Part shown: positions 11,293-23,557 of the stretch, one piece after another | Layout: each line of letters starts with the position of its first letter | Numbering within the stretch: the first letter of the stretch is position 1 | Assembly: GCA_029876055.1 (NCBI GenBank) | Contig: CM056874.1 | Span: forward strand, 6,758,001 to 6,822,000 | Direction of reading: 5' to 3' | From: Madurella fahalii | Lineage: Eukaryota > Ascomycota > Sordariomycetes > Sordariales | Length of the DNA stretch: 64,000 nt | Notes under the pieces: model-generated | Told to the model about the DNA's origin: nothing | The model's input: the letters and a program-made list of their open reading frames with translations, nothing else | Database searches by the model: none | Program-made: the position numbers and the translations under genes

Positions 11293-13263
11293 CTATGTAC
11301 TTTTCTCCACTGACTTGTACTCGCTGATCCACTTCTTCATGATCTCCACCGATTGTTCCTGCACCTTGACCACCTCTGGGTTAGCTTTGATCCCGAGATT
11401 GGCCAAGCCAGTTGCCGTAAATGCGTCGGCAGCGTGCTCTGCATGCTTGAGGAGGAAGACGGCAGTGTTCTCGGAAGGCTGGAGCGACCCGCCCGGGCGA
11501 ACCTCGCTCAGCATGCTGGTTGCTCTCCAGGGATCGAATTCACTGCACGCACTCATGTTAGAGAACTGCCGTTCCAATACATCGTGAAGGAAAAGAGAGG
11601 GAAGCACATACCCGCTGGTCCAGATCACCCTCGTTGATTTCCTCTCCCAGCCACCAGTCTCCTGGTTGAGCGTATCCGGCGTCCTGCCCCTGGAACTACC
11701 GTACTTTTGACCGTTTACGGGCGGGAAATGCATCTCACATTGGCGCTGCCAGTACTTTGAGTCGATCTTGCGCGAAACAATGGACGGTTCGCCCTCGGGG
11801 GCGCCAGTAGCCCATGAAGCCAGCGGCTCGTTGCAGAGGAACCAGTACCACGTGCGCCAGGGGTTACCGAGCGTGCGGGCAATATAAAAGGGATTGAGGA
11901 GATCATGGGTGTTGAGGCACCACAGAGGGTCATCCCGGCCCCAGACGTCGAAATATGTACACGCTAGGGAGCGTTAAAACTAATTTTACATTTTGGGAAG
12001 TGGCTAAGTGGCTTACTCGATTCACGGAAGTTCATCCTGAAGTATGCGGCGTAGTTCGCCACGGTGGCAGGAACCGTGCCGAGAACGCTGTTTTCTTCGG
12101 GCTCGTAGGCGCCGACGACGGCGTCACACATCTCAAGGATATCGCGGTAGCCGTTGGTCTCCTGCCAGTATCTGAACGGGGTTGCAATGGAACTGCGAAG
12201 GAATCAGCGGCAAAGCTCGAGGAGCAAGTGACTCCAAGCACGTACTAAGCAAAATCGTCATCTTCAATGGGAAACGTGGAGCCAAAGAGCAGCTTTAGTG
12301 CTTGGACTTGTGTCTCATTCCGTTCCTCGGCAAGAATGAAGCTGTCGACATATTCCACGACCTGGTTAAGGGCGAGACTGCAGCTCGTATCCTTCCGGTA
12401 CGCGTCGATCCCCTTCCTGATCGTGTCGTAGTAGTACCAGTTATCAGTGTTGACTTCAACGGTGGCGCTGCTGAGGTGGAAGGCGTAAAAAACGCCAGGG
12501 TGGAAGTGCTCAACCCAGCTACCAAGTGTCGCCGGGTACGAGGCTCCAAAGTAAACCCATGGCTTGAGCTGTGTGTCAGCCAGGAGCTCGCTCTCAGTTC
12601 ATGTTCTTGGTGTGCTTACCGCTTTGGAGGCCACGCTCGTCTTGTTCTTGTCAAAAGGGAACTCGATATTATTTGCAAAGTTCACGATATCCGCCGCGGC
12701 TTGTTCCATGGTGAGGTACTGCAACGTCTCTGATCAAATCCTTCATATGGAGATGACCCTCCGAAGTATCGATCTAAAGTCGGTGGTTAGCAAGTCTCAA
12801 ATATCTGGCGGATTTCCCGGAAAAACCCACGCTCAAGCACGACAGTCGCGGCTCCAATAGCCTGGGCGTACATGCCAGTCATTGTGGTATTGGCCAGATA
12901 CGAGTATCCAAGATTGGCTGACACAGCGTTCCAGATAGGCGTCTCGCCAGGGGTCATCATCACGACCTGCAACACATCTCAACTCAGCGACCGTGAATCT
13001 CGAGTACTGGGACAATGGAGCCATACCGGGGACCCGGGGCCCTTCCACCACTGCGGGTTCACACAATATAGTTGCTGCCATGTTCCGAGGCTGGGGTCAT
13101 TGTGGTCGACGGGCTGTTTGAACCACCCGCACTCGGCACTGGCTCCAGCCGCGCGGATGACGTTGAGAGCAGATTCGGAGGTAACATCTGGAACGCCTTT
13201 CACTGCTGCCTTTGGTGCGATCCAAGAGGCGAAAGGTAACACCGTGTCCGCGGGGATCTTCAT
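11293..13263 (-). pseudogene. Secreted serine peptidase, family S28 (prolyl endopeptidase-like), with a one-base frameshift
   Basis: Seven exons on the minus strand: 13263-13027, 12966-12831, 12773-12620, 12568-12246, 12192-12017, 11963-11612, 11542-11293. All six introns have GT-AG ends and matching phases. The product matches family S28: 'KGPGSP|VVMMTPGE', 'LEHRYFGGSSPYE', a nucleophile motif GASYPATL (usually GGSYSGAL), 'FLCNEPLASW', 'SKYWQRQC..HFPPVNG' and 'SGEFDPWR' with the charge-relay Asp. Exon 3 is one base short at about 12725-12729: frame is lost between ...GFDQR and TLQYLTMEQ, although both sides align to the family with the correct spacing. With that base counted the protein would be about 542 residues. 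The N-terminus is weak: the ATG at 13263 gives no clear signal peptide, while a separate frame at 13282-13488 starts MLAFRAVLPIAFELWS but does not splice in phase. Relatives such as Aspergillus niger prolyl endoprotease cleave after proline in acid. A decayed allele or a sequence error are both possible. Confidence 0.8.
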
Positions 13264-15643
13264 GGTGGCAAACTAGTTGATTCAGCCTTCAGCCAGCTGA
13301 TTCTGCGCAGACCTAAGTGAGCTAGCAATCCTCGATTCAAGGGGGAGACGCGGCTGACATATACCAAACACTCCTGCGAATTCAGTACCCGCACGATTCA
13401 AGTACCGAGCGAAGGGGTCGCTGTGGGGAGCCAGTGTAACACTCCATAGCTCGAAGGCAATGGGCAAGACGGCTCTGAATGCGAGCATCCCTCATAGGAT
13501 GTGGTTAAATTCGGGGGGTTCTAGTCGATTGGGTCTATATGGCTGTCGTTCGATGGCCGGGTTCTCGACCAATGCGCGGTGGTATTTGCGCGCCATCATA
13601 ACCCTCAGCTATATCGGAGATAGTTGTCCACCGCCACGAGGACTAAGCTGTGCTAATGTAGCTTCGGGCAACATGGCTTCCCTGCAACGCTGATCCGGGA
13701 TGGCCTGGATGCTAGATGCGTGGGCTGGATTCCCGGTTCGCCCGGCTAAAGCTACGTGCCGTCGCTGACGTCCGGGGTCCTATTGCTTTATTAAGTAATA
13801 TATATCAAAGCTTAGCTTCTCCATTCCATACGACACCGCAGCAGGCGTTGGGCGCTTCAAAGACAAGACTCAATTTAACACATGGAGCAGGGTCAAAGCG
13901 GGTGGCCTGTCCCGCGGCAGATGGTAGTAGCTTTCATATTGGCAAACCCGGTGGCGTTGGTCCCGAAGACGCAAGCAGAGTGCGCGTGGGCATTGCAGAG
14001 CATGTCCCGCACAATTACGAGGGGGTCAATGTGCGGGGAAGAGCCTGGGCGGCCGAGGGAGTCCTGTTGGGGATGGCAGTCGGGCGTTAAAACTACTGAC
14101 GAGACACCAAAGATGCCGCGTCGCTTCACGGCCACACTTTGACCGTGTCAGCTGCCCCAGCCCGATGCCTTGCGGAACCTGGTTTTGCCTCCTGGGTTGC
14201 CCACCAACCACCAATTTGTATAAGTGTGGGTAGTACGGAAATCAATGATCTTTTTAATACAATAACTTCCGGCGACGCCTCACTTGGGATGAGCGAGGGT
14301 TGGGAGGCATGGGATCATTAAGCCAACAACGACCCAGCATTTTCCTCAAAAAGTACTAGCATCAGCGCTTGGCGAGTTTTATTAACAGAACTTCGGAAGG
14401 AGATGATGAACTGGCGATGAACTGGCGATGAACTGGCGGGATAGTCTGGAGTTTGAACCCGGAGAGAGAATCGGAATTGAACAAAGTCCGTTGCTAAAAA
14501 GGCCCACGTCTGGATTGAATAAGGAGGTAGGTAAAAAATTGTACTGATATCTAGAACAAGACACGGGCTTCGGAAGCTTTGTTGCTCCTCGTCACGACAT
14601 CCAAGATTGGTTTCTTTCCTCCCCCACTTCTTGAAAAGACGACACTCGAGTCAATTATTTTCCTGATGTGTACTAGAACCACCAAGATACAGTTTCTGAT
14701 GGCCTAGGAATTGAAGGCTACTCCTCCCCCCACAGCTAGAATACGGACAAACGACGACAGAGAGTTCACTGCAACCGACTCTAAGCCGAAGTGGAGCATC
14801 AATTTGAGGAAATGCCCTTCGGTCATTTGTTTTTATTCCTCTACTCCAGCAGACGAATACCATTCCCAGTCAATAATCACAGCGCTCTCTAAACTGTCTA
14901 CCGCGTTCTGGCCAGATGCTAAGGATCATCTTCTGCTCCGGAATTCAGTGCGACCGCTCACGCTCGTTTAGACGACATTGTCCCAACCCATTCCCTTCCT
15001 ATTCCCGGCACTCCCACATTCGCAGTGACAAAGGGACACGAATACGAAAACAACATGTATTAGTGACTGGAGCGAGGCAAGGTGTGCCATGTCCCTGAAC
15101 GTTTGCACGCTAGTGAGTTGCCAAAGAATGGCAATAGATCGTGCCAGCAAGGCGTTATCACCCGTTGCGGCGGGGAACTTTGTCGGTATTGACCTCTACG
15201 GATTGACATTGTGAAGTAGTACAACGGACGCCACAGATGGTGCGATGCGCGGGGCTTACCCCGATGGCCCAGACGACGGGACAAGAAACCGTATTCGTGG
15301 TTGGGCGCGGGATGACATGCAGGAACTGGCACACTAACCACGCCAAGAGCATCCAAAGGGGTACGGATTAGCAGAATGGAAAGCTGAGTGCGCTGTGGAT
15401 GGTAGCCCTGCATAGAATTGAGTGATCGAGGTTACAGCTGACGCCATTCACGGCTTGCGGCATCACTACTTAGATGTTGGTCTGATGTTTATCAAGAGCG
15501 TTTACTTAAATGATCGACCATCCCCCTCCGTAGCCACCTGGAAGACGCGGGTTCCTGCATATTCGGAACCGAGATAAATGAAGGATCATCATCTGCCCAA
15601 GATTCCTTATTGCTTCCTTGCCTGAAGCCCTCAAGTAATCAAA
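13264..15643. other. Intergenic, contains an 11-bp tandem repeat
   Basis: About 2.4 kb. A signal-peptide-like frame (13282-13488, minus) just upstream of the S28 gene may be a decayed first exon. A protein-like but ATG-less frame lies at 13893-14135 minus; I cannot assign it. The right end is the promoter of the PAP2-like gene. Confidence 0.4.
14405..14437. repeat. 11-bp tandem repeat, three copies
   Basis: GATGAACTGGC occurs three times head to tail without interruption, in intergenic DNA. No function suggested. Confidence 0.95.
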
Positions 15644-17230
15644 ATGAGACTGTCCCTCCTAACCGTTGCCACTGCTGTCGCCCTCGTCAATGCGGCATAT
15701 CCGGGCGACATTGTTTATCATTGGCGAGCTACACCTTCTTCTGCCCCAGCCGTTTTCTACTGACTAATTATGTCTCAATAGGGTTGATCAATCTGCCTCT
15801 TTCATCAATGGTACCATAATAGGGGGCTTACCATCGCCTCCTTCCGCTTGGTATCAAGCCATTGTGCAAGCGGCCGTCTACCAAGCAGCAGTCAATTCCA
15901 GGGGTGAGAGCCTCGAATTCCAGCAGCTGGCCATTTCTCATGCCGCACACAACTCTATCCTCTGGGTCTTTCACGGAACCCGCCTCTATAATCCTGTCAA
16001 TGCAGCGCTGCGGGCAGTCATCCCACGCATCGGCCTTGACCTGAACTCAGCCAAAGGCCGGGAAGCCGCTAGGACCGGTCAGAACGCCGCGGCCAGCGTC
16101 GCGCACGCCCGCTCTGCTGACAGGATTACCAACTTTGTGGATTTTACGTATGGCCCGAGGAACCCTGGTGTCTACCAGCAGACCCCAGGCTCAAATCCGC
16201 TCCCCGATGTCCCGCAAGCCAGATTCATCACCCCATTCGCTGCGCTCGGCGACATCGCCCGATTCCGTGCTCCCCCACCTCCGGAGATCGACTCGGAGGA
16301 ATACGAGGCCCAAGTCCTCTACGTCAAGGAGTATGGCTCGCTCGATTCCACCTCCAGGACACCATATGACACCGACACGGCCTACTTTTGGCGCGAATCC
16401 TCCGTTACGTGAGTCCGCCAACCCTCCTCCTCCTCCAAACTTTCAACTCCTCAAGGTTGACGTGCTAACCTACTCTCCAAAACAAAAAGCGGATGGAACC
16501 GCTTCGCCGGTGCCATTGTAGGCAACAAGCTAGCTACCAAACCGCTCGAATCCGCCAAGCTGTACGCCCAGCTCAACTACGCGCTCGCCAACGCGGCCTT
16601 TGCCGCGTGGGACACCAAGTACGTACTAGTAGTAATCACTACGGGACGCATTCCCCCCCGTTCCAATTGCGCGCCGGCCGGTCAACCGACTAACCAAAAA
16701 CCGCAACCGATAAAACAGATACGCCTACCAAGTCTGGCGCCCCGTGACGGCAATCCAGCACCCGACGCGCTGGGTGCACAGCGGGCGGGACATCTCGGAC
16801 GCGTCGTGGACGCCGCTGCTGCGGCCGACGCCGAGCCACCCGGACTACGTGTCGACGCACTCGACGTTCGGCGGGGCCGCGGCGGCCGTGCTGCGGGCGT
16901 GGAACGGGGGCGACGCCATCAACGCCACATGGAGCAGCAACGTGACAGTCGACAACCGCGGCGTCATCACGCGGACGTACACCAACTTGAGGGAGGCGGC
17001 CGAGGAGAACTCGCAGAGTCGCGTGTTTGGCGGGGTAAGTTGGTTTTGGTTCCGGACTGCTACCTTTCTGCCGTTCGCCGCTACGACATAAGATGATCTG
17101 ATGATGGCTAATTAAATCACTTCCTGGCTAGATCCATTTTACCTTTGCAGGGGTGGAAGGGATTGCCCTCGGCGAGGCCGTGGCGAACGAGACACTGAGA
17201 AAATTTGATGATAACTGGGATAAGTTTTAA
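15644..17230 (+). CDS. Secreted PAP2 / vanadium haloperoxidase-like protein
   Basis: Five exons (15644-15723, 15782-16408, 16490-16618, 16719-17034, 17132-17230) give 416 residues with consistent phases. Residues 1-17 are a signal peptide (MRLSLLTVATAVALVNA). The PAP2/haloperoxidase anion-binding site is recognisable: Lys279-x6-Arg286-Pro287 (KYAYQVWRP), Ser379-Arg380-x5-His386 (SRVFGGIH), and between them HPDYVSTHS, where the family norm is PSGH; Ser324 and His326 are kept but Pro and Gly are Val and Thr. Members are acid phosphatases or, with vanadate, haloperoxidases; which applies here is not decidable. The first intron has a GC donor (GCGAGC at 15724), the only boundary that restores 'HWVDQSAS' in frame. 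It converges with LYS2, whose stop lies only 274 bases downstream. Confidence 0.88.
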
Positions 17231-17504
17231 GTGCGCGTCGATGGGGTCTTTAGTTGATACTACATAGAGGGGAAATAGTGAGTCATAAAGACTACTATAC
17301 TAAGGACGGTACGTGCTCAAGAAGATCTAATGGAATAAATTCCAAGATGAAAACCAGCGTGCTGTAGCAGCGCGGAAATATTGTTATGCCCTCACAGCTT
17401 CTATCGTTCTATGATAGCTCTCTGAACCCCCGAAGGCAATAGATTTTTGGACCCCTACCCACATATCCCACTTTTGTCTATCCCAAATCCATCCTATATC
17501 CCCC

Positions 17505-20500
17505 TTAATGAACTCCTCCGCGGCCACCGGTGCCTCCCGCCGCAAGCGCCTCCAACACCTCGGGCTTCATCGCTGGTAGCGGCCTGCCCCTTTCCGTGGG
17601 GTGACCGATAAACTTGAGCTCGGACAGATAGCTCAAGTACCTACCGACATCCTCTCTGCTGATGCCGTGACCCGTGCTGTCATCGACCCCGGTCCACTTA
17701 TCCGCATCCGCCTTCAAAATTGCCACGGCATTCCTATCGTCCATCTCGGGCGCCCGCGTGTTGGCGGGGAGGTCGTTCATGCAGAAGTGGTACAGGGGCA
17801 TCAGCGCGTGCTGCTCCTGATCCTTCTCAAGCGCACCGGCAGATACAAACCTCTCAAGCTCCTCCTTCCACCCATTGTAGCTGATCTCGGGAGTCTTATA
17901 GCCGTAGTACTCCAGAATGGACAGGTATTCGTTCATTCGTAGTCGCGGATGTGCAGTCACGTGGACAACGTGCACGCCGCCTGGGAGCGGGTTCAGGGCC
18001 GCCGCGACCACAACCCTCGCGACGTGGTTCACGGGGACCGCGTTGACCGTGTTGATGATGTGCGGGCGCGCCGAGAGCTGAATGCAGCCCTTCAGCATCC
18101 GGACTAGAAAGTCGTCGATGTTGCAAACGCCGGTTTCCGAATCGCCGAGAATGTAACCCGGCCGAATCACGGAGCCCAAGAGCCCACGCCTGCCCGCCTC
18201 CCGCACGAGCTGCTCCGATACCCATTTGGTCTGGCCGTAGCCAGTGCCAAGACCAGTCCGGCTTCCCTCCATGTCGTCGTCCTCCATAACCGCGCCCTGG
18301 CCGGTACTAGTCTGCTGCTCGGAAAGCTTGATGTAGTGATCCGTGTCCAGGACGCTAGTTGAGCTGACAAAGCAGAAAGATTTCGCCTTTCCCTCGTTGC
18401 ACAGCTTCATGGCGTCGATGGTAGAGAGGACGTTTGATGCCATCATGTCTTGGTATCTCTTCACCCAGTGGACGGTAGCACCGTTGTGAATTACCACGTC
18501 GACCTCCTGCGCGAGAATCCTCCAGGTGTCCTCATCAATACCCAGGTTTGGCTGGGATAGGTCTCCCACAACGGCGCTCAGCCTCCCAGACCACTCATCC
18601 TTCCAAAGGCCGTACCCCTGAAGCGACCGCTGAAGGCGCGCAAGGGCGGCCGAGGGTTCCTTGACACCTCGGACGTGCGCGATGAGTTTGACATTCCGAG
18701 CCGTCCGGTCGAGAACATCCCGTACCAGGTAAGACCCCAAGAAGCCCGTGGCACCGGTGAGGAAGACGGTCAGCTGCTCGGCGGAGCTGAAAGCCTCCGG
18801 ATCAGCAGACTGGTATTTCGCGGGGAGTTGATGTAGGAGCTCGTCGAGAGACTTAGAATAAGCCGCTTCGCCAGCTTCGGGTCCCACCTTGCCCGTGTCG
18901 TGGCTCAGAAGCTTGTCCACCTGAGCACTAAAACCAGCGAGGCTGGGATGCTCATAGAGCGTATTGATGGACACGTCCGTTCCTAGTGTCTTGCGGACGG
19001 TCAGAAGAAACTGCTGAGCCAACAGGCTGTGACCACCGAGGTCGAAGAACCCGTTTTCCCTCTTAATCGTCTTCGGGTTGAGGCCCCGGATAAGATCAGC
19101 CCATAACTGCGCGACCGTTTGCTCGGTTCGGGTCAGAGATTCCCAGATCTTCAGGTCTTCTTCTGACGCGTCCTCGACACGTTCGGCGACATCGGGGAAA
19201 GGGAGGTTAGGCTTGTCGACCTTGCCGTTTGGGTTCAGAGGCAGTTTGTTGAGAACGATGTAAATCGTGGGCACTGCGTAGGCCGGCAAACGAGACTTCA
19301 GGTGATCCCGCATCTCGGTCTGCATCCTCCTGTATTTCTTCAGGAAAACGCTGACTGGGCCCATCTCGACACCACCGTCTTCAATGTCCGCGAGTCCCCG
19401 GTCGTGGAGCCAGCGGCGCCATTCCTTCTCCTCTGGGACGATGTAGCTGACAAGGGTGGGTTCCTCGTTACGGTCCCTGCGGACGAGTGTCTTGCAGTCT
19501 CGGATCAGAGGGTTTTGGCTTAGGTTGCTGTCAATGTCGTTCAACTCGATGCGGAATCCACGGATCTTGACCTGGTCATCGGCGCGCCCGACGCACTCAA
19601 CGTCGCCCGATTCCAGGTACCGGCCGAGGTCTCCGGTACGGTAAAGCCTGTCCCTCGGTCCTTTGTAATAGCGCCTCCAGGGCTCGTTTTTATTGATCTT
19701 CCGGTCTGCCTCGACCCATATCTCGTTATCCACGAACCAGTTCGCCACGAACTTCTGCTCATTCAGCGCCTGATCTCCCAAGTAGCCCCTGAAGTCGTCC
19801 ATGTCAGCTCGAGAAGGACGAAACGGCCATCGTGTAACTTACTCAGCAAGGCCAGCAGCTCTGACAAAGATCTCGCCCACTTCGCCCACCTTGCACTGCT
19901 CCTTCCGATTCTCCCTATTGACAACCAACAGCTGGACGTTCTGCATGCCCTTTCCCGCCGGAACAGTATCTTTAAGCTTATCCAAGTAGTCGGGGTCCCT
20001 TGCCCGGCTCGGTATCTCGTAGTAGCTGACAGCTCTTTGCGTCTCGGTAGTGCCGTACATGTTAATGATGTTGGCGTTCACGGCAAGCCGTCTGAGGGCC
20101 CGGCAATCTCTCGTGGTGAGAACATCACCCACGAAGAAGACATGCTCCAGGCTAGGGAATTCGGCTGTCGCACCGCCGACAAGGATCTGTCCCATGGCCG
20201 GGGTAAGGTGTGTCACGGTCGGCTTGTGCTCCCGCATCCACTCGGCAAGCTTCTCATGCTGGATATCTTCTTTGGAAGGAACCAGAAGCTGCGCGCCAAG
20301 GAACAGCGGTGTGAAGATGTCTCTCTGCACGGGATCGTGTGCAATTCCGGACAGCAGCGTGTATCTGCTTTCCGAGGAGAGGTTGAAGCGCTCGGCCATC
20401 CAGCCGAAGTACTTGACCAAGCTGAAGTGGCGGCCCAGCACGCCCTTCGGCCGGCCTTCACTTCCAGATGTGAACGAGAGTGTGGGGTTCGAGTCTGGGC

Positions 20501-21142
20501 CGACAATCACATCGGGAGGAGATGACGCGCGTTGCCTGACACTAGCGAAGATGTCTCGGCCATCGACTTCACCGCCGTAGAGAAAGCCATCGTCCCGGAG
20601 TCTGAGATCGGGAACGTCCGTCTTCAGTTGTAGCTCGTCATCGATGTACTTCTGCACTAGTGGGGCTAAGGGACCGTTTTCATCGGTGGCTCGGCCAATC
20701 CTCAGCAGGGCACGAGGCTGGGACACTTCGAGGTAGATCTGTTGTCTCGCGGGAGGATACGCGGGGTCGAGGACGGTCATGGTAGCCCCGGAAGCCTGGA
20801 GGGAATGTGTTAGAGCTGGAAGTCATGACATTGGGCTGGATTGGGTAAGGGAAGTACCAGGATGCCCATCAGGGCCACCACCAGGTCTACCGAGCGGTGG
20901 GCCCAGATCATGACGACGTCCCCGTTGGTGACGCCGGCATCGTGTAGGTACCATGCTAGCGTGTTGGAAGCCTCGTAGATCTGGCGATAGGTGAAACTCC
21001 TCTCGGGTGTGGTGGACGACCTGGTCTCAACGACGCAAGTGCGCTCGGGATGGGCCTCGGCCTGGACACGGAAGTGCTCTTGGATCGAGCCAACATAGCC
21101 CGACCAGTCAAGGTCGACCGTGGGGTCGGGTAGCTGAGCCAT
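17505..21142 (-). CDS. lys2: L-2-aminoadipate reductase, large subunit
   Basis: Three exons (21142-20858, 20795-19843, 19788-17505) encode 1173 residues. The enzyme adenylates L-2-aminoadipate, loads it on a phosphopantetheine arm and reduces it to the semialdehyde, a key step of fungal lysine synthesis. Domains in order: adenylation (LSFTSGSEGRPKG core, YGTTETQ, YRTGDLGR, KIRGFRIE and the NGKVDKP lysine), a carrier domain with FFDLGGHSLL whose Ser (near residue 665) takes the pantetheine, and an NAD(P)-binding thioester reductase (FLTGATGFLGSYL, later YGQTKW and RPGYILGD). The length is short compared with yeast Lys2 (about 1390) because the extra yeast N-terminal region is absent, as in other Sordariomycetes. 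It needs a separate phosphopantetheinyl transferase (Lys5 type), not seen here. The start at 21142 is preferred over an in-frame upstream ATG at about 21202, since MAQLPDPTVDLDW is the natural start of the domain. Confidence 0.96.
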
Positions 21143-22390
21143 TGTCGAGAAGGATGCGGAGGATTGAGGTCTGGATTCCAACCAAGGAGCCCGAGGAGCC
21201 ACAGCAAGATACTTATACCCTGCAAGAGGAATTTTTTTTTTTTTTCCTTTCTTCGATGGAGGGGTGACTCAATGGCGGACAGGAGCTCAGCTCCGACAAC
21301 GGATCCGCTCACTCCCAGGGAAACATTTTGCGGGGACCTCCCGCTGCCCCTCCCCCGCTGCCCCACCTAAACCACCTCGGCTGGGCTTGTTTGCAGATTT
21401 GGTGACGGCCCACTGGGATCCCCATGGCCTTGTAGACAGCCCTAATGAACGACTTCGGTTGCGCAACCCGTTGTGGCTTTATGGAGTCGGGCAGAGCACT
21501 AAATGTCAGAGGTCTATCGGATTATGTTCCTACGCATATCTCCTACCCGTGCTCTGTACCGGCTGCTTGCAAAGATCGTTGTTTGCTCCCCCCCACGATT
21601 CTCGCTCACCGCTCCTTTCGGTTTCTTATTCTAAGAATTTTTTCTCTTTTTTCCAGTACTTCGTTCTGGAGGTTACACAATGCAGGTCAAGTGTTCCCGC
21701 AGTACTGTACGGGACCTAATGTAGTAAGATAAACCACCTCGCAGGGTCTCGGCTTGAACGAAACCCTAACCCCAACGACTGCGATTACAATTAGGATTCG
21801 TTTCAATGACATGATACAGGAAGGAACCTGGGCTTGCGTTGCCGTAGGACGATTTGTATACAGTTTCGACGCCCAATCGACGAGGTCCCTGTTACCCTGA
21901 TTACATTACGCCTTGTCCCGCGGCAGGTGACAAGGCAGCCTGTTCAGATGTCCCGCTATCGAACCAAGCATGCATTTGACCCTCGCGTGGCCTTTCTATA
22001 TTTCATGGTAACCTACATGGGTTCATTTAGCAGCCGAACGAGAAGCCGCAGATGAGATGTCAGAGCTGATGAGGCGCCTTTGAGATGCACATCTTCGATG
22101 CGATGGTATAAAGCCACCTACGCAAAGTACTTTGCACATTGAGAACCAGATCGTGCGTCAATTTGCTCGATGGGTCTGCGTAGCATCTCAGCTTCCAGCG
22201 GGTTGTTAGTTGCCGGAGGAGCGAATATATGGCCGCTACCACAGTAGTACCACCTTACTCAAGTCCCTCTATCCCCATCCTATTTTCCAGGTGCCCTACA
22301 CAATGTACGCAGTGATTTTCTGTCAAATTATGCCGCTGTGAAACGGTATCTATAAAGTTGCCCTCCAACGCAGACTCTCCCATCACCTCT
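21143..22390. other. Intergenic; LYS2 promoter with a T14 tract
   Basis: About 1.25 kb between divergent ends. A run of 14 T at 21232-21245 (A14 in LYS2 orientation) lies about 90 bases upstream of the LYS2 ATG and probably belongs to its promoter or leader. The rest shows no recognisable gene. Confidence 0.5.
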
Positions 22391-23557
22391 CTACTTGGCC
22401 CTTCCTTCCGCAACCCTCGAAGTCCGACTTTGACCCAGCCCGCCCCTCCTTCTCATACCCCTCTCCGGCTTTTCCTCCTCTACATCCGACATCTTCCTTG
22501 CCTTCCGCGTTCTCGCAGCCATCCACGCCCAACACCCGCACGCCACCACCATCAAACCGGCCCCAATCCAGCCAAGAATAACCCACCCGGTCCCAGCAGC
22601 CGAGCTTAGCCCGATGTTTTCGCCGAGGTCATTGATTTCCGCTTCGGCAACCCTTGCACCAATGGTCGCTACCAGCCCACCAAGAACCACGAAAAGCACA
22701 GCCAGAGACGCAATGGCGAGGTTTGACCAGAGGAGACCGCGGCCATCGCTACGTAGAACCGCCCAGGCGACGGAAGCTAACAACGACAGACCGGTGAAGC
22801 CGACTCCGATAGCAAAGATGACGGTAAAGGCTTTGAGAAGCGAGTTGAGGCTGTCGAGGGCGGATTCAATGTCTTCGGTCAAGCCGAGGTCCGCGAGGGA
22901 GAGGTTGCGCTCAAAGAGCGGGCCGATGTCTATAGTGATTTTTTGTGTGAGGAGGGACGGGATGGAAAAGCCTTGTTCTATGAGGTTATGTTAGCCAACA
23001 TGCGTCGTCAAGGGAGTTCAAGGACGGTTGGTTGGGGATAAGCGTACCCGCGAAGCCAGAATGGCATTCAGTGACGTTGCGGCTTCCGTCAGGGTTGAAG
23101 TCCCCCTCGCAGATGCGAAGGGCATGTAGAGAGTAGAAGTCGCGGATGTCCAGCTCTTCTGCTAAGAGGTCTGCAGCGTCGTTGCCGATGTCGTTGAGAT
23201 AGTCGCCGACCGAACTTCCGACGCTTGCGACCGCTGAGGTAGCCGAGTCACAGACATTCCCGAAGACGCTGCCCAGACTGTCGCAAAAGTTGTCAGTCGT
23301 CTGGGTGGGTGTGACCTCGCTGGATATAAGCCGGTCGACAAGGTTCTTGCCGAGGCCGGACGTGTTGACCTAGCAGGCTAAACGTTAGGACAAACATGGG
23401 TCAGGAAGAGTAGGCATAGTCATCTTACGGATATGATGTCGTAGTCTTCTAGGACTCCAGGGCTGTTGCCCGCAAGGAGCGCTAACATCACCAGGATAAA
23501 GGCGGGCAAGGCGCAGAGCACCGGGATCAGCCGGTATAAAATGGAATCCTTTGCCAT
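22391..23557 (-). CDS. SUR7/PalI-type four-helix membrane protein
   Basis: Three exons (23557-23429, 23369-23048, 22977-22391) splice to 345 residues. TM1 lies at about 10-30 (LIPVLCALPAFILVMLALLAG). A long extracellular loop of about 160 residues follows, with paired Cys (NFCDSLGS...NVCDSA, then ICEGD and TECHSG). Three more hydrophobic segments come in exon 3, then a charged Arg-rich cytosolic tail. This layout is that of the Sur7/Pun1/PalI family, which sits in plasma-membrane eisosome domains or in ambient-pH sensing. The exact subfamily cannot be fixed by eye. Splice phases are 0 and 1, with GTAAGA and GTACGC donors. Confidence 0.82.

Noticed and set aside
14405..14437. Tandem 11-mers as a CRISPR-like array
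   Set aside because: Units are directly adjacent with no spacers, and the genome is fungal.
17505..21142. Adenylation-carrier-reductase protein as a secondary-metabolite NRPS-like enzyme
   Set aside because: Motifs and length fit aminoadipate reductase (LYS2) throughout, and no tailoring genes adjoin it.
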